Part shown: one piece after another, positions 11,292 through 20,022 of the stretch
How the letters are laid out: each line of letters opens with the position of its first letter
How positions within the stretch are numbered: the first letter of the stretch is position 1
Assembly (NCBI GenBank): GCA_001939145.1
Contig: LSRX01001521.1
Span: 1 to 64,000, forward strand
Length of the DNA: 64,000 bases
Source: Symbiodinium microadriaticum
Lineage: Eukaryota > Sar > Dinophyceae > Suessiales > Symbiodiniaceae
Reading direction: 5' to 3'
The notes under the pieces: generated by a model
What the model saw: the letters and a program-made list of their open reading frames with translations, nothing else
What the model was told of the DNA's origin: nothing
The model's database searches: none
Position numbers and translations under genes: made by a program

Positions 11292-11379
11292 CTCCATATC
11301 GAGCAACTCAGAGAAGCGACGAGCGGCAAGCGGCAATCCGCTTGCCGCTCCTGACGCTTCTCGAGTTGCTCGATGTGGA
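11292..11379. repeat. Hairpin 8 of cluster
   Basis: TCCATATCGAGCAACTC pairs with GAGTTGCTCGATGTGGA, and inside it GAAGCG...GAGCGGCAAGCGG pairs with CCGCTTGCCGCTC...CGCTTC. The outer arms match hairpin 9 while the inner stem differs. Confidence 0.85.
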
Positions 11380-11479
11380 CACAGAGAGAGGGCTGGAGGG
11401 CCCCGGATCCGGATGTATATATTTGCGGTTCTGTCCTGCACTCACAATGCGAGAAGAGAGGGCTGTGGAGGGCCCCGGA

Positions 11480-11556
11480 TCCACATCGAGCAACTCAGCA
11501 GCGACAGGAGGTGAGCGCCGCTCACCTCCTGACGCTGGTGAGCTGCTCGATGTGGA
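11480..11556. repeat. Hairpin 9 of cluster
   Basis: TCCACATCGAGCAACTCA pairs with TGAGCTGCTCGATGTGGA. The inner CAGCG and CAGGAGGTGAGC pair with GCTCACCTCCTG and CGCTG. The outer arms are shared with hairpin 8. Confidence 0.85.
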
Positions 11557-11590
11557 CACAGAGAGGGCTGGAGGGCCCCGGATCCGGATG

Positions 11591-11961
11591 TATATACTAT
11601 AGGTCATTCTCACACTTGTGTGATAATCTTTTATGTCCTCGCTTGAAAGTTTTACGTGGTGCACGTAAAACGTGTAAAAATCTTTCTCATGATTTCAGTG
11701 ACTTTGAAATGTTCCATTTCTTTGCGTTTGAAATTTTGTCATGACCAACATGTTTTGCAAACAGTCATGTTCGGCATGTCAGTTTTGCAGAACTGTGCAA
11801 GTGCGCATGTTGGGGCATGTTTCATTTCAAGCAAAGAGCACGGCGGTCAATTTTGAGCCTGGAGTCCTCCTCCTTGAGTGCGGTTTGTCCGCCACTCCGT
11901 AGGCACGTGCAGACTACAAGGCTCCGAGGTGCTAAGGCTGGTGTGCGCGGGTTAGTTTTGC
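11591..11961 (+). other. AT-rich 5' leader of element A
   Basis: About 370 bases without a gene. It includes AACGTGTAAAAA-type words and a short palindrome TTTTACGTGGTGCACGTAAAA (11650-11670). It corresponds in position to the A terminal region of element B (15667-16085) and to A2 of element C. Confidence 0.5.
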
Positions 11962-12306
11962 ATGGGCTCCAGCGCCTCTAGCTCAGACAGCTACGACAGC
12001 TCCTCCTTCTCCTCCGAGCTCGATTTGTTTCGAAAGGAGGCACCTGAGGCTCCGCCACCACTGCTGAGGATATTGCCAAGGCATTTTCACGAGCCGCGAT
12101 TGCTGTATCTGCTTTGGGTTAGCCAGCGGTGGCAGCGAGCTGTGTTGTTGCGTGAGGAGGTTACTGTTTGGGAGGCGGCCTGGGGGAGCATTGCAATCAA
12201 CCATCGCATCTTGCTTTTGTCCCCTCAACAGACTTGGCTTGCCGTGGGCCTGGGAAATCGTGAACTTCACAGGTGCGTGACGACGGCCGTCAACCTAGGA
12301 CCCTAG
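11962..12306 (+). CDS. Short Ser-rich protein upstream of YR, element A
   Basis: 114 residues beginning at ATG 11962 (MGSSASSSDSYDSSSFSSE). It matches in position, length and Ser/Tyr-rich start the 119-residue ORF at 16086 in element B (MDSSSSEYSSTFSESG), although the C-terminal parts are poorly conserved. It ends 28 bases before the recombinase ATG. No known family was recognised. Conservation of the arrangement in two diverged elements suggests a real product or a regulatory upstream ORF. Confidence 0.5.
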   Translation: MGSSASSSDSYDSSSFSSELDLFRKEAPEAPPPLLRILPRHFHEPRLLYLLWVSQRWQRAVLLREEVTVWEAAWGSIAINHRILLLSPQQTWLAVGLGNRELHRCVTTAVNLGP

Positions 12307-12333
12307 TTTTCTGTGCTTTGGTCTTTGGGAAGT

Positions 12334-14277
12334 ATGAAGGGGGTTGGGCCTGCAAAGACCGACTTAGGCCAGGAACCCCTGTCCTTGAGGGCGGATGCTT
12401 GGGCCATCGGTGCCAGGGCTAAGCGACCATGCTTGGCCTGGGAGCAAGGTCCATTGAAGGGCATCCTCCGAAATGCAGCTGGCTCGATCATTCCGAGCCC
12501 TACGTGGCCGGTGCTGCCCACTCCATCTGCTGTGGACTCAGATTTTGAGGATAAAAGCTGGTCGGAGGTTGTGCCTCTGTGGGAGCCTCGAGCTGCTAAG
12601 TGGATGAAATCGTCGCTGCATAGCTCGTCGTGGGTGGATGTTCTGGATCACAAGAGGTCTGCAGCCCTGGAGAGGTGGAAGGTCCTCGTCTTGTCTTCAG
12701 GGGAGGCTACGGCTTTGAGGAGATCTATCCTGGAGGCTCAGCGGAGCGAGGACCCTGCTGCTGTTGATGCTTCGATTGCCGATGCTTTCCATCGCAAGGC
12801 TACCTCGACTCTGAGGACTAGGGCGGCGTCTCTGCTCATGTTTTGCAGGTGGCGAGCCACAGAAGGCGGGACTGCGACTGCAGGGGTCTTTCGTTTGGAT
12901 GAGCCGACGGTGTATAACTACGTGGCCCACCTTAGGTCTACCAAGGCGCCCCGCACCAGGGCTCCTAGATTCCTCGAGGCTTTGGGCTTCGCGAAGGGAG
13001 TGCTGGGGGCCGAAGTACAGAATATCCTGGACTCAGCGCGCATTCGTGGTGCTGCCGAGGGCTCTGCTGAGGTCAGGCTCCTCCCTTGATCGGGGCCCAG
13101 GTTAAGTTCTTGGAGTGGTTCGCGGCGACCGCACAAAAGCAGGAGGCTGTCTTCGTGGGGCACGTTTGCTTCTGCATTCATGCCAGGCTGAGGTGGGGAG
13201 ACTCCCAGCACTGTGCTTTTGAGCCTTTCCTGGATGTCTCTGGAGGGAAAGGCTTCGTGGAGGCTTCGCTGTACAACCGCAAGACGGCCCTTGGGTCCTG
13301 GGCATTACTCCGGGGATTTCTGGGCTCAACTGGGCTTCGAAGTGGCTCGACAACAGGGCCCTGCTGGGTTTGGTGGCTTCGCGGGGAGAACCAACTATGC
13401 CAGCCCCGAAAGCCGGGGGATAGTAGTTATCTAGGTTAAATTTTGGGAGAGAAAATTATTATTGGGTACTTGGACCGTTAGGGTTTCTAAGGGCTTTCTA
13501 NCTTCCTTGGGCCCCGGGGGCGGGACTCGATCTTTCAAACCCACGATCCTCTCCTGGATGTCTAAAGCTGGAGCCCCACAGGGTCTTCAGAGGCTCGCCG
13601 GCTACCACGTTGAGCCGGGGGCAAAGAATCCATTGGAGTCATTGGAGTATGGAAGGGATGCGATGGCTCCGGTCCTCGGATTCATGGGGCCCCTGGAGGT
13701 TATTTCTGCAGGCTTCTTCGACCCGGACCGCACAAGGTCTGGCAGATGGATTGGGTGTCGCTCCTTCGACGATGCCCTGAGGAGACTGGGCGATGCTTCA
13801 GGTGCCGGGGGCCCTTCTGGTCTGTGCAGCGAGGAGGAGGCTGGTCCGTCCATAGCACCTGATGTTGACGATGTCTGGAATCCTGAGGAGCCTTTGGATC
13901 CTGGGGATGCCACGCCTGGGTCTGCAGCACTGGGGCCCGAGCAAGCTTCCTCTGAAGAGCATCAGGTGTCTGAGTGTGATTCCTCGTCGGCGTCTCTTCA
14001 GGATGAGGAAGAGTCCGAGGATGCTGAAAGGATGGCCGAGCTTGCGGGAGAGGAGGTAGCCGAGGCCATCCAAGGAGCAGCGGACGCTCTGGAAGGTTCC
14101 TTCTTTCGACATGTCGTCAGTGGCGTTTTGCATAAGGTGCGAATTCTGAATCCCGATTTCGAAGGTGAGGCCACAGTTTTCTTTTGTGGCCGTCAGGCGA
14201 ATGCCAACTATAAGGAGACTAAAGAGTGCTCCATCTACGAGCCTCGCAAATGTGCGAAGTGCTGGTCCGAGCGTTGA
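12334..14277 (+). pseudogene. Tyrosine recombinase of element A, broken
   Basis: Homologous along its length to the element B recombinase. The N-terminal SAM-like helical part reads through 13089, and homology continues after a frameshift at 13086 (ARLRWGDSQ matches B's ARARYSDGQ, keeping the catalytic Arg). It shifts again near 13290, then crosses the N at 13501. After the gap, SFKPTILSWMSKAG aligns with B's HSMKRTLLSWASKRG with the catalytic His replaced by Arg; GYH and the Tyr in LEYGRD remain. The acidic tail and a C-terminal Cys/His segment (FFCGR, CAKCW) are kept. The enzyme would join circular DNA to target DNA; this copy is probably inactive. Confidence 0.75.
13501..13501. other. Single-N contig join
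   Basis: One ambiguous base inside the recombinase gene of element A. The ~60 bases before it (13435-13500) do not match the homologous protein and may be a low-quality contig end. Confidence 0.7.
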
Positions 14278-14439
14278 CGCAAGGGCGCGACTAAAGGCTA
14301 GGGCTTTGAGTGCTGCGTGAGCTTCTTTCTGAGTGCGAGTGTTGGAGTGCCTAGGGCCTAGGGGATCTCACAAGCTGCACACATGTTCTCTTGATGCAAA
14401 GTTGAATTTTTCTTTATCGGCTGTGAGACTGCTGCTCGA

Positions 14440-15666
14440 ATGTTGGTGGTAGATAGTGAGGCAGTTTTCTCGTCGAGATGTGCGAAGGTCGGCCTCAGCC
14501 AAGGAGCCATTGCTACTCTGCGTGCGAAAGGATGGGGCACACATTCGAATTTTGCCTTTTCCACTGCAGTGATTCCGGGGCAAGGAGACGATAGCGTCTT
14601 CGTGCGTGATGTGATCACAGCCGTCCTAGGGGACGCGGATCATGCTTCGGCGGCGGCGTTGCGGAGATTGCACTTTGAAAGTTACACCCTCACTGCTGCT
14701 GAATTAAAGCGACAGACGGAGAATACCGAGAGTGACGTTCCGCGGAAACTTCCACCTGCGGAGATCTCGAGCCGGATCGATGCTTTGCAGACGAAGATTT
14801 TACCGCTGAGGATCGAGGACAGCCTCGAGCCATCCCACGCGGTTGTGAACTTGGTTTGCCAATGCGTGGAAGATCAACGCGTGCGCTATCTGGAGCTGTG
14901 CAGAGTGACTGCAAGGAATCAAGAAGTGAATTCCTTGAAAGAAGTTCCCTCCCTTCGTATGCTGCAGCCGGATCGCAGTGGAATGCTGAAAGCTGTTGCT
15001 TCCCCGGATGCTTTGAGGACCAAGGTGGATACGGAGCTGGAAGTTTTCCAAGCGCTGCGGCGGCGGGGAATCGCGTATGAGCTCGGGGGTTACATGTCTT
15101 TTTCTGCACATGAGACGCTGGTGTGCTTCTTGATCCGTGAGCTTCAGAAGGAGCCTCTGCCAGGGTTTTCGCGAGTCAACTTGACGCAAGTCCAGGCAGC
15201 GGATCGAGAGTGTCACGTGCAGTTGGCGCGTCTGACTAGGGCAGGCTTCTCCACCCCTGGTCCGGGCAAGCTGCCTCTGGATGACCATCTTGCAACAGTG
15301 CTACAGATGGCATCGATTCGTTGGATCCTCATGCCTACGAGGTTGGCTGGCAAAAGTGCTCAGCCGACGGCTGAGGATCATGAGTCGACTGGGGAGGAGA
15401 CCGGTCCTAGGAAACGAAAGAAGAAGAAAAAGAAGCCGGTCAAACAGACCGATGTGCCTCCGCCACCACCTCCTCCCGAGGGGTTGCGTGGTGTCATGCC
15501 GCAAGGGCTTCGCGGAGGGGTGCTGCGGACCAAAGCCAATGAGCCGATCTGCTACGGCTACAACTTGGGCACCAGTGCCCATGTTGGGGCCAAGTGCGAC
15601 AAGGGCCTTCATGTGTGCTGTGGCCCTGGCTGTGAGTCGGCATTTCTTCACACGCGTGTGACGATG
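14440..15666 (+). pseudogene. Gag-like protein of element A, interrupted by element B
   Basis: About 409 codons from ATG 14440 (MLVVDSEAVFSSRC) before the insertion at 15667. It is homologous to the element B and C Gag-like proteins: SDVPRKLPPAEISSRID aligns with B's SVPRKLSVPERSERFE, and the block around RRRGIAYELGGY is shared. A Lys-rich run and a Pro-rich run precede a Cys/His motif (ICYGYN, KCDKGLHVCC). B's insertion splits that motif; the missing tail (LQCPKVKKS, then TGA) lies at 24333-24362. It probably binds nucleic acid and packages the element RNA. Confidence 0.75.
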
Positions 15667-15795
15667 TTTTATAGATCCTAGGTCAAACGAAATTTTGTTT
15701 ATAACAAAATTTTGGGCCGTAACAAACTTNTGTTTTATAGATCCTAGGTCAAACGAAATTTTGTTTATAACAAAATTTTGGGCCGTAACAAACTT
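15665..15795. other. 65-base exact duplication around the N at 15730
   Basis: 15665-15729 and 15731-15795 are identical and separated by a single N. The simplest reading is two contig ends that overlap and were not merged. The repeated sequence is the left terminus of element B. Confidence 0.75.
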
Positions 15796-16085
15796 GTCAC
15801 TACTCTTAGTAGTGATATTTAGTTTACGTTTGTTCGACTGCAGAAACAAAGTTTTTGCATGCACGATTTTCCGTTGCGCAACACTTGTGCGAATTTTGTT
15901 TCACGGTTTTCGCATTGGAGTCTTCATTGCACCGCCGAAGCTGTCTCGAGTTCAAACACGAGACCAGCGAGAAAATTTTGTTCTTGAGGCTAGAGGCTTT
16001 CTTTAACCTCAACGGCTCGAGGCCTCAACCTGCGGACGTTCGGGACTAGCCCTTCGTGCACGCCGGCCCCTGTGAGGGCCGGTAG
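15796..16085 (+). other. AT-rich 5' terminal region of element B
   Basis: Non-coding leader between the left terminus and the first ORF. It includes the palindrome CACTACTCTTAGTAGTG (15798-15814) and GTTGCGCAAC (15873-15882). It lacks the recombinase genes' GC-rich composition and probably holds the promoter or recombination sites. Confidence 0.5.
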
Positions 16086-16445
16086 ATGGATTCCTCGAGC
16101 TCCGAGTACAGTAGTACTTTCAGTGAGAGCGGCAGCAGCTACGGTTACAGCTCCTTTTCGAGTGCTGCTGAGTTGTCTGATCAGGCTCAGGTTGCCCGCG
16201 TTCGGCCCAGGCCCTTTCATCAGCCTGCGCTTGAGCATTCTGTGCAACGCGTGACGCCGTTGCAGCGACTCGTGCTTCGGCGCCCTGATCGCCCGGAGCT
16301 CTCCACCTTCGAGCTCTGCCTAGGCACCGTGTCCATAGGTGCCCCTTTGCTTTTGTTTACCGACGCTCCTTTGTGGGGCGCTCTGGCCGCCTGCAGTCAC
16401 GAGACTCAGATCTGCTTGCTGCATCATTTGGCTTTGGGTCATTGA
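16086..16445 (+). CDS. Short Ser-rich protein upstream of YR, element B
   Basis: 119 residues from ATG 16086 (MDSSSSEYSSTFSESG), positional equivalent of the ORF at 11962 in element A. The N-terminal ~35 residues are mostly Ser, Tyr, Gly and Glu; the remainder is Leu- and His-rich. It ends at TGA 25 bases before the recombinase ATG at 16471. No domain was recognised. If the recombinase used the in-frame upstream ATG at 16339, the two would overlap. Confidence 0.5.
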   Translation: MDSSSSEYSSTFSESGSSYGYSSFSSAAELSDQAQVARVRPRPFHQPALEHSVQRVTPLQRLVLRRPDRPELSTFELCLGTVSIGAPLLLFTDAPLWGALAACSHETQICLLHHLALGH

Positions 16446-16470
16446 TACGGGGTGCCGGTGTCAAAGTAGA

Positions 16471-18228
16471 ATGGGGGATCAAGCCACCGACTCCCCTGCT
16501 TCGAGCTTTGGGCTTCACCTGAGGTCGTGCCTGCGAGACTCGAAGTCAGTGTGGAAAACCCCCTGGGGCAATTCCATCCTTACTTTTGACCCTAAGCCTC
16601 GCCTGCCGCCCCCGTTTGGACCTCTACCTCTTGTAATCCCTGCCAGCCCATCAGCCGATTCGTCTGAAGCTTCAACGACCCAATTCGTCAGGTCAGAGGG
16701 TCTTGAACAGGTGTGTGCCAAGATGGCAAAATTCAAACACAAGTCGTGGGAGGTCATGTTGAATGAAGAGAGGAACCTCGCGGTCAACAAATGGCTGAGT
16801 TTGGTTTTGATTGAACCGCTTGCCTTTGGCGTTGCTAGGAGCTTTTATGCAAGCAAGGCCTCGGGGATCGCTTGTGGTTCCCTCGCTGACAGCTTATCGG
16901 ATTGCCTTGCTGCCAAAGCTACTTCGACAATCAATGCTAGAGCGAACAGCCTAATGCGCTTTGCTTCGTGGGCCAAGGCCAACATGCCGTGTGTTTTCCC
17001 TTTGACCGAGCAGGCGGTCTATGCTTACTTCGAGGAGAGGAGGCACACGGCAGCGGCAACGTCCTTCAGGAGCCTTTTGTCTGCTATTGCTTTTGCAAAG
17101 CATGTTCTTGGTTTGGCCGGTGCTGAGACGATTTACACGTCAGGTCGTGTCCGAGGTCTTGCCTCTAAGCTCTACATGCAGAAAAGAAAGCTTAAGCAAC
17201 GTAACCCCTTGCGTGTTGCAGATGTGCTGCTTCTCGAGAAGATCTGTTGCAAGCTTGAAGGGAGGCCGCTTCAGGATCGCGTGGCCGCAGGTTTCTTCTT
17301 GTTTCTTCTTTTTGCGAGGGCCCGTTATAGTGATGGGCAAAACGTAGCATCGCTCAAGGACACACCCAACTACTTGGAGTGCAAGGTGGGCAGGAGTAAA
17401 ACCAGCTTCACACTTGAACGCAAAACTAGATACCTGCCTATGGCCGCGAGGAAGGTAGGTATAAAGTGCAACTGGGCGGACGCGTGGCTTGAAGCCATGC
17501 ACGAGGCAGGCCTGTCTGTCAGCGAGGCGGCTCCTCTGCTGCCGTGCCCGTCTTCGACTGGCAACTGGAAGATGATTCCGTTGCCTTGTGATCAGGCTGG
17601 CGCTTGGCTGCGCGGGCTTTTGAAGGGTGAGCATCACGATTCTTACCTCGATAATGTCGGCACGCACAGCATGAAGCGCACCTTACTTAGCTGGGCGAGT
17701 AAGCGCGGCCTCCCTCGGGAGCAGCGCTCGCTCTTGGGCTACCATTCCTCGAGAGCTTCAAGTGCCGGCTCAGAGCTGGTGTACGAGTCTGATGCTCAGT
17801 CCGCGCCGCTCAGGTCCCTCTCTAGCATGCTTGATGAGGTTTCTTCAGGTGCCTTTAAACCCGATGAACCTAGAGGCCAGCAGCTTGCTTCTGAGCTGGC
17901 CGCGACCGCGGCCCCGCCTGGCGAGGAGATTGACTCGTCTGAATCTGAAGGGTCCGAAGACGAAGAAGAGGTTGACCACTCCGGCGACGAGGCCTGCGCT
18001 GCAGAATCTCTGTCTTGGCATGGGAAGGTGGACCTCAGCAAGATCGACGACTCATGCGTCTTCTTCAGACACCGTCAGTCGAGGGTTGTCCACCTCACGG
18101 CCGATGAGAGCGGTGCTAGCCTCGGATGCGGTAGATCCATTTCGGGCCAGTACAGGAAGCTGGAAGCAAGGCCCACGGTTTTGCACCCCCGGTGCAAGCA
18201 ATGCTTCAAGAAGTATTTGATTTCATGA
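16471..18228 (+). CDS. Tyrosine recombinase, element B
   Basis: About 585 residues from ATG 16471. A helical N-terminal core-binding region (NKWLSLVLIEPL through GRVRGLASKLYMQ) precedes the catalytic domain with R283 in ARARYSDGQ, H399 in THSMKRTLL, LLGYHSS, and the nucleophile Tyr at about 438 in ELVYESD. DIRS and Crypton recombinases usually have HxxR; here the pair is HSMK, followed by R. An acidic Ser/Glu/Asp-rich tail precedes a C-terminal Cys/His segment (CGRSISG, PRCKQCF) conserved in elements A and C. The frame is intact. It would integrate a circular DNA copy in the nucleus. Its place before gag is unusual, since DIRS elements normally have it last. Confidence 0.85.
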   Translation: MGDQATDSPASSFGLHLRSCLRDSKSVWKTPWGNSILTFDPKPRLPPPFGPLPLVIPASPSADSSEASTTQFVRSEGLEQVCAKMAKFKHKSWEVMLNEERNLAVNKWLSLVLIEPLAFGVARSFYASKASGIACGSLADSLSDCLAAKATSTINARANSLMRFASWAKANMPCVFPLTEQAVYAYFEERRHTAAATSFRSLLSAIAFAKHVLGLAGAETIYTSGRVRGLASKLYMQKRKLKQRNPLRVADVLLLEKICCKLEGRPLQDRVAAGFFLFLLFARARYSDGQNVASLKDTPNYLECKVGRSKTSFTLERKTRYLPMAARKVGIKCNWADAWLEAMHEAGLSVSEAAPLLPCPSSTGNWKMIPLPCDQAGAWLRGLLKGEHHDSYLDNVGTHSMKRTLLSWASKRGLPREQRSLLGYHSSRASSAGSELVYESDAQSAPLRSLSSMLDEVSSGAFKPDEPRGQQLASELAATAAPPGEEIDSSESEGSEDEEEVDHSGDEACAAESLSWHGKVDLSKIDDSCVFFRHRQSRVVHLTADESGASLGCGRSISGQYRKLEARPTVLHPRCKQCFKKYLIS

Positions 18229-18319
18229 ACAGGAGCCCTCACTCGCGCGCCTAGGGCAACCATTCAGCAATGGATCCAAAAGGCGCGTTGTTTCTGCCAG
18301 CTGCGATTGCAGCTGCCTC

Positions 18320-18422
18320 GATGGGTCGTGCCCTGCATGTAGATTGCTTCCAACGCTTTCGAAAGGTCGTGCCATGCACGTGATTGCTTTCCAACGCTTT
18401 CGAAGGGTCGTGCCTTGCAAGT
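18320..18422. repeat. 41-bp tandem repeat, about 2.4 copies
   Basis: Units starting GGTCGTGCC at 18324, 18365 and 18406 each continue with TGCATGTAGATTGC- or TGCACGTGATTGC-like sequence and CCAACGCTTTCGAA. It occupies the spacer between the YR and Gag-like genes. GTGCC(A/C)TGCA is palindrome-rich, so it could be a recombinase or regulatory site. Confidence 0.7.
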
Positions 18423-18459
18423 TCCGTGGCTTCAGCATTTAGCGGATCAAGAGAGCATC

Positions 18460-19698
18460 ATGGCGGCCTTCTCGGAGTCTGCTCCCGTGTTCAAAACACG
18501 GTGTGCACAGGTCGGCCTGGATGAAGATGCTGTGGCCGCCCTTGAGAAGGTGGGAGTGAACTCGCTCGCCAAAGTGGCGTTTATGACAAGTTATACTCCA
18601 GGATCCGGCGAGGATAAAGACCTCATTGCTGCCTTTGAGTCGGCACTTGGATCGCCGCCCTCAGTGGGACAGAAAAGCTCGTTTAGGAGGCTCTTCCACG
18701 AGGCATACGCCGTCACCGCGAGTGAAATGAAACTTCTGGTGGAAAGGACAGACGAATCTGTCCCAAGGAAACTTAGCGTCCCAGAGAGGTCGGAACGCTT
18801 CGAGCTGGTCAGCAAGCGCCTTGTTGGCCTATCCATCAGGAATCGCCTTGAACCTGCCGATTCTCTGGTAGATACGTTCGTGTCGCAGTATGAACAAGAC
18901 AAGCTGCAGTTTGTTCCTTGGGAGAAGCTTGTCTCCAAGGAGCAAGAGGCTTCGACGGGTGCTAAGCGGGAGCCATTCTTCTCGCTTGATAGCACGGGCA
19001 AGCTAAGGTCGGAGACCAAGGTAGAGGTGCGTGCTGATACGAGCACCGAGCTGCTCTTGCAGCTGGCAATGCAAAGGCGCGGCATTGCCATGGAAATGGC
19101 GAACATACTTGACTATCATGTCCACTACCAATGGGTGGAACGCCTGCTCTCCGCGCGCCTGGACAGCCATCCTGCCACTCATCTGCAGCCTACGCTTGAT
19201 CAGTGCCAGCAGGCGGACAGGAAGCTGTGGCAGCTCCTTGGCGAGGCTACCCGCTCGGGCATCCAGCTCAAAGCTGGCGGCAGGCCTCTAGATACCATTT
19301 TCGAGAAAACATGGCAATCGCCGGAGGTCCTGCACCTCCTGCAACCGATGCCTCGAGCGGCAGGGAGTTCGGTCACTACTCAGGTGCCGCCTCCACCTAA
19401 GTTTCATGGGTCTAGCCCATACGAACGACCGACCAAGGGTCGGAAGGGCAATGGCAAAGGCAACAAGGGTCACAAAGGCGGGGGCAAGGTCCCAAGTGGG
19501 CTTGCCGGCTGCCGCTCGAGCACGAATGCAGGTGAGAGCATTTGTTTTGGGTACGGGCTCAAAACTTGCCGCGAGACGGTGACTCGTGGTCGCTGCTTGC
19601 GAGGGTTGCACATTTGCGCGTGGCCGCGCTGTGGCAAGTCGCACCCTGCCCTTGATTGCCCGATGCGTGCTGAGGCTCTAGGCCAGAAGCAAGAGTGA
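18460..19698 (+). CDS. Gag-like protein, element B
   Basis: 412 residues from ATG 18460 (MAAFSESAPVFKTRC). This start is chosen because it aligns with the starts in elements A and C; the frame is open 15 codons upstream. The middle is helical, with blocks shared in all three elements (VPRKLSVPERSERFE, ADTSTELLLQLAMQRRG, RSGIQLKAGGRPLD). Pro-rich and Gly/Lys-rich (KGRKGNGKGNKGHKGGGK) linkers precede a Cys/His motif: ICFGYGLKTC, RCLRGLHIC, CGKSHPALDCP. It likely binds RNA and forms particles. The stop TGA (19696) is followed in the same frame by Pol, so Pol may be made by readthrough. Confidence 0.8.
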   Translation: MAAFSESAPVFKTRCAQVGLDEDAVAALEKVGVNSLAKVAFMTSYTPGSGEDKDLIAAFESALGSPPSVGQKSSFRRLFHEAYAVTASEMKLLVERTDESVPRKLSVPERSERFELVSKRLVGLSIRNRLEPADSLVDTFVSQYEQDKLQFVPWEKLVSKEQEASTGAKREPFFSLDSTGKLRSETKVEVRADTSTELLLQLAMQRRGIAMEMANILDYHVHYQWVERLLSARLDSHPATHLQPTLDQCQQADRKLWQLLGEATRSGIQLKAGGRPLDTIFEKTWQSPEVLHLLQPMPRAAGSSVTTQVPPPPKFHGSSPYERPTKGRKGNGKGNKGHKGGGKVPSGLAGCRSSTNAGESICFGYGLKTCRETVTRGRCLRGLHICAWPRCGKSHPALDCPMRAEALGQKQE

Positions 19699-20022
19699 CA
19701 ACCAGACAGCGAACCCAGCAGCTCGCCGACCCCGACTCAGAGTCGGGTTAGTCCAGGCTCTCCTGGACCGCCTTTTGCATCGCAGCAGGGCTTGCTTGCT
19801 CCGAACAGTTTTCCTTCGTATGATAGCATTTCGCTTCAGCAGAGTGCTAGTGCGGATGCTTGTGTGTTTACTTCGATTTTACAGCTGTTGCGTACCGCCA
19901 AGTGGCCCGAGGACACATCGCAGCGAGCTTCAGTGTCCACTTCAAACTCCGTATAGTCTGGCTATTTCAACTTCGGCCCCAAATGCAGTTGCCCGAACAC
20001 ACTGACCCGAGCCACGTCGGCC
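19699..20022 (+). pseudogene. Pol N-terminal segment of element B, interrupted by TAG
   Basis: After the gag TGA the same frame stays open for 85 codons to a TAG at 19954-19956, and continues in frame (SGYFNFGPKCSCPN) into the 2OG-oxygenase-like domain. ILQLLRTAKWPEDTSQ aligns with VLKLFESLPGETPSRG in element A Pol, so this is true Pol sequence. The TAG is absent from A. It is therefore probably a mutation, although a second leaky stop cannot be excluded. Confidence 0.6.

Larger units (their letters stand above)
10230..11590. repeat. Cluster of long hairpins within a shared repeat framework
   Basis: At least nine long stem-loops occur in 1.36 kb. Shared frame words recur: GGAACGGATGCAGAAGACAA(CAT) at 10291, 10859 and 11176; AAGGCCCTGGAAGC near 10236 and 10533; and GGGCTGGAGGGCCCCGGAT or close variants at 10801, 11120, 11390, 11459 and 11565, usually followed by TGTATATA-like sequence. 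Inside the frames the stem sequences differ from one hairpin to another while pairing is kept. No coding potential is supported. It may be nested MITE-like foldback elements. Confidence 0.8.
11595..15666 (+). mobile_element. YR retroelement A, 5' part (interrupted by element B)
   Basis: A DIRS/PAT-like element with the order short Ser-rich ORF, tyrosine recombinase, Gag-like. It stops inside the Gag zinc motif where element B begins, and resumes at 24318 with the Gag tail and Pol. The left end is placed near 11595, where the hairpin cluster gives way to AT-rich sequence (CTATAGGTCATT, resembling the left end of B). The contig join at 13501 lies within the YR gene. Confidence 0.75.

Noticed and set aside
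10230-11590. CRISPR-like array
   Set aside because: Repeats are irregularly spaced, are long palindromes and occur in a eukaryotic retroelement setting; there are no regular spacers or cas genes.
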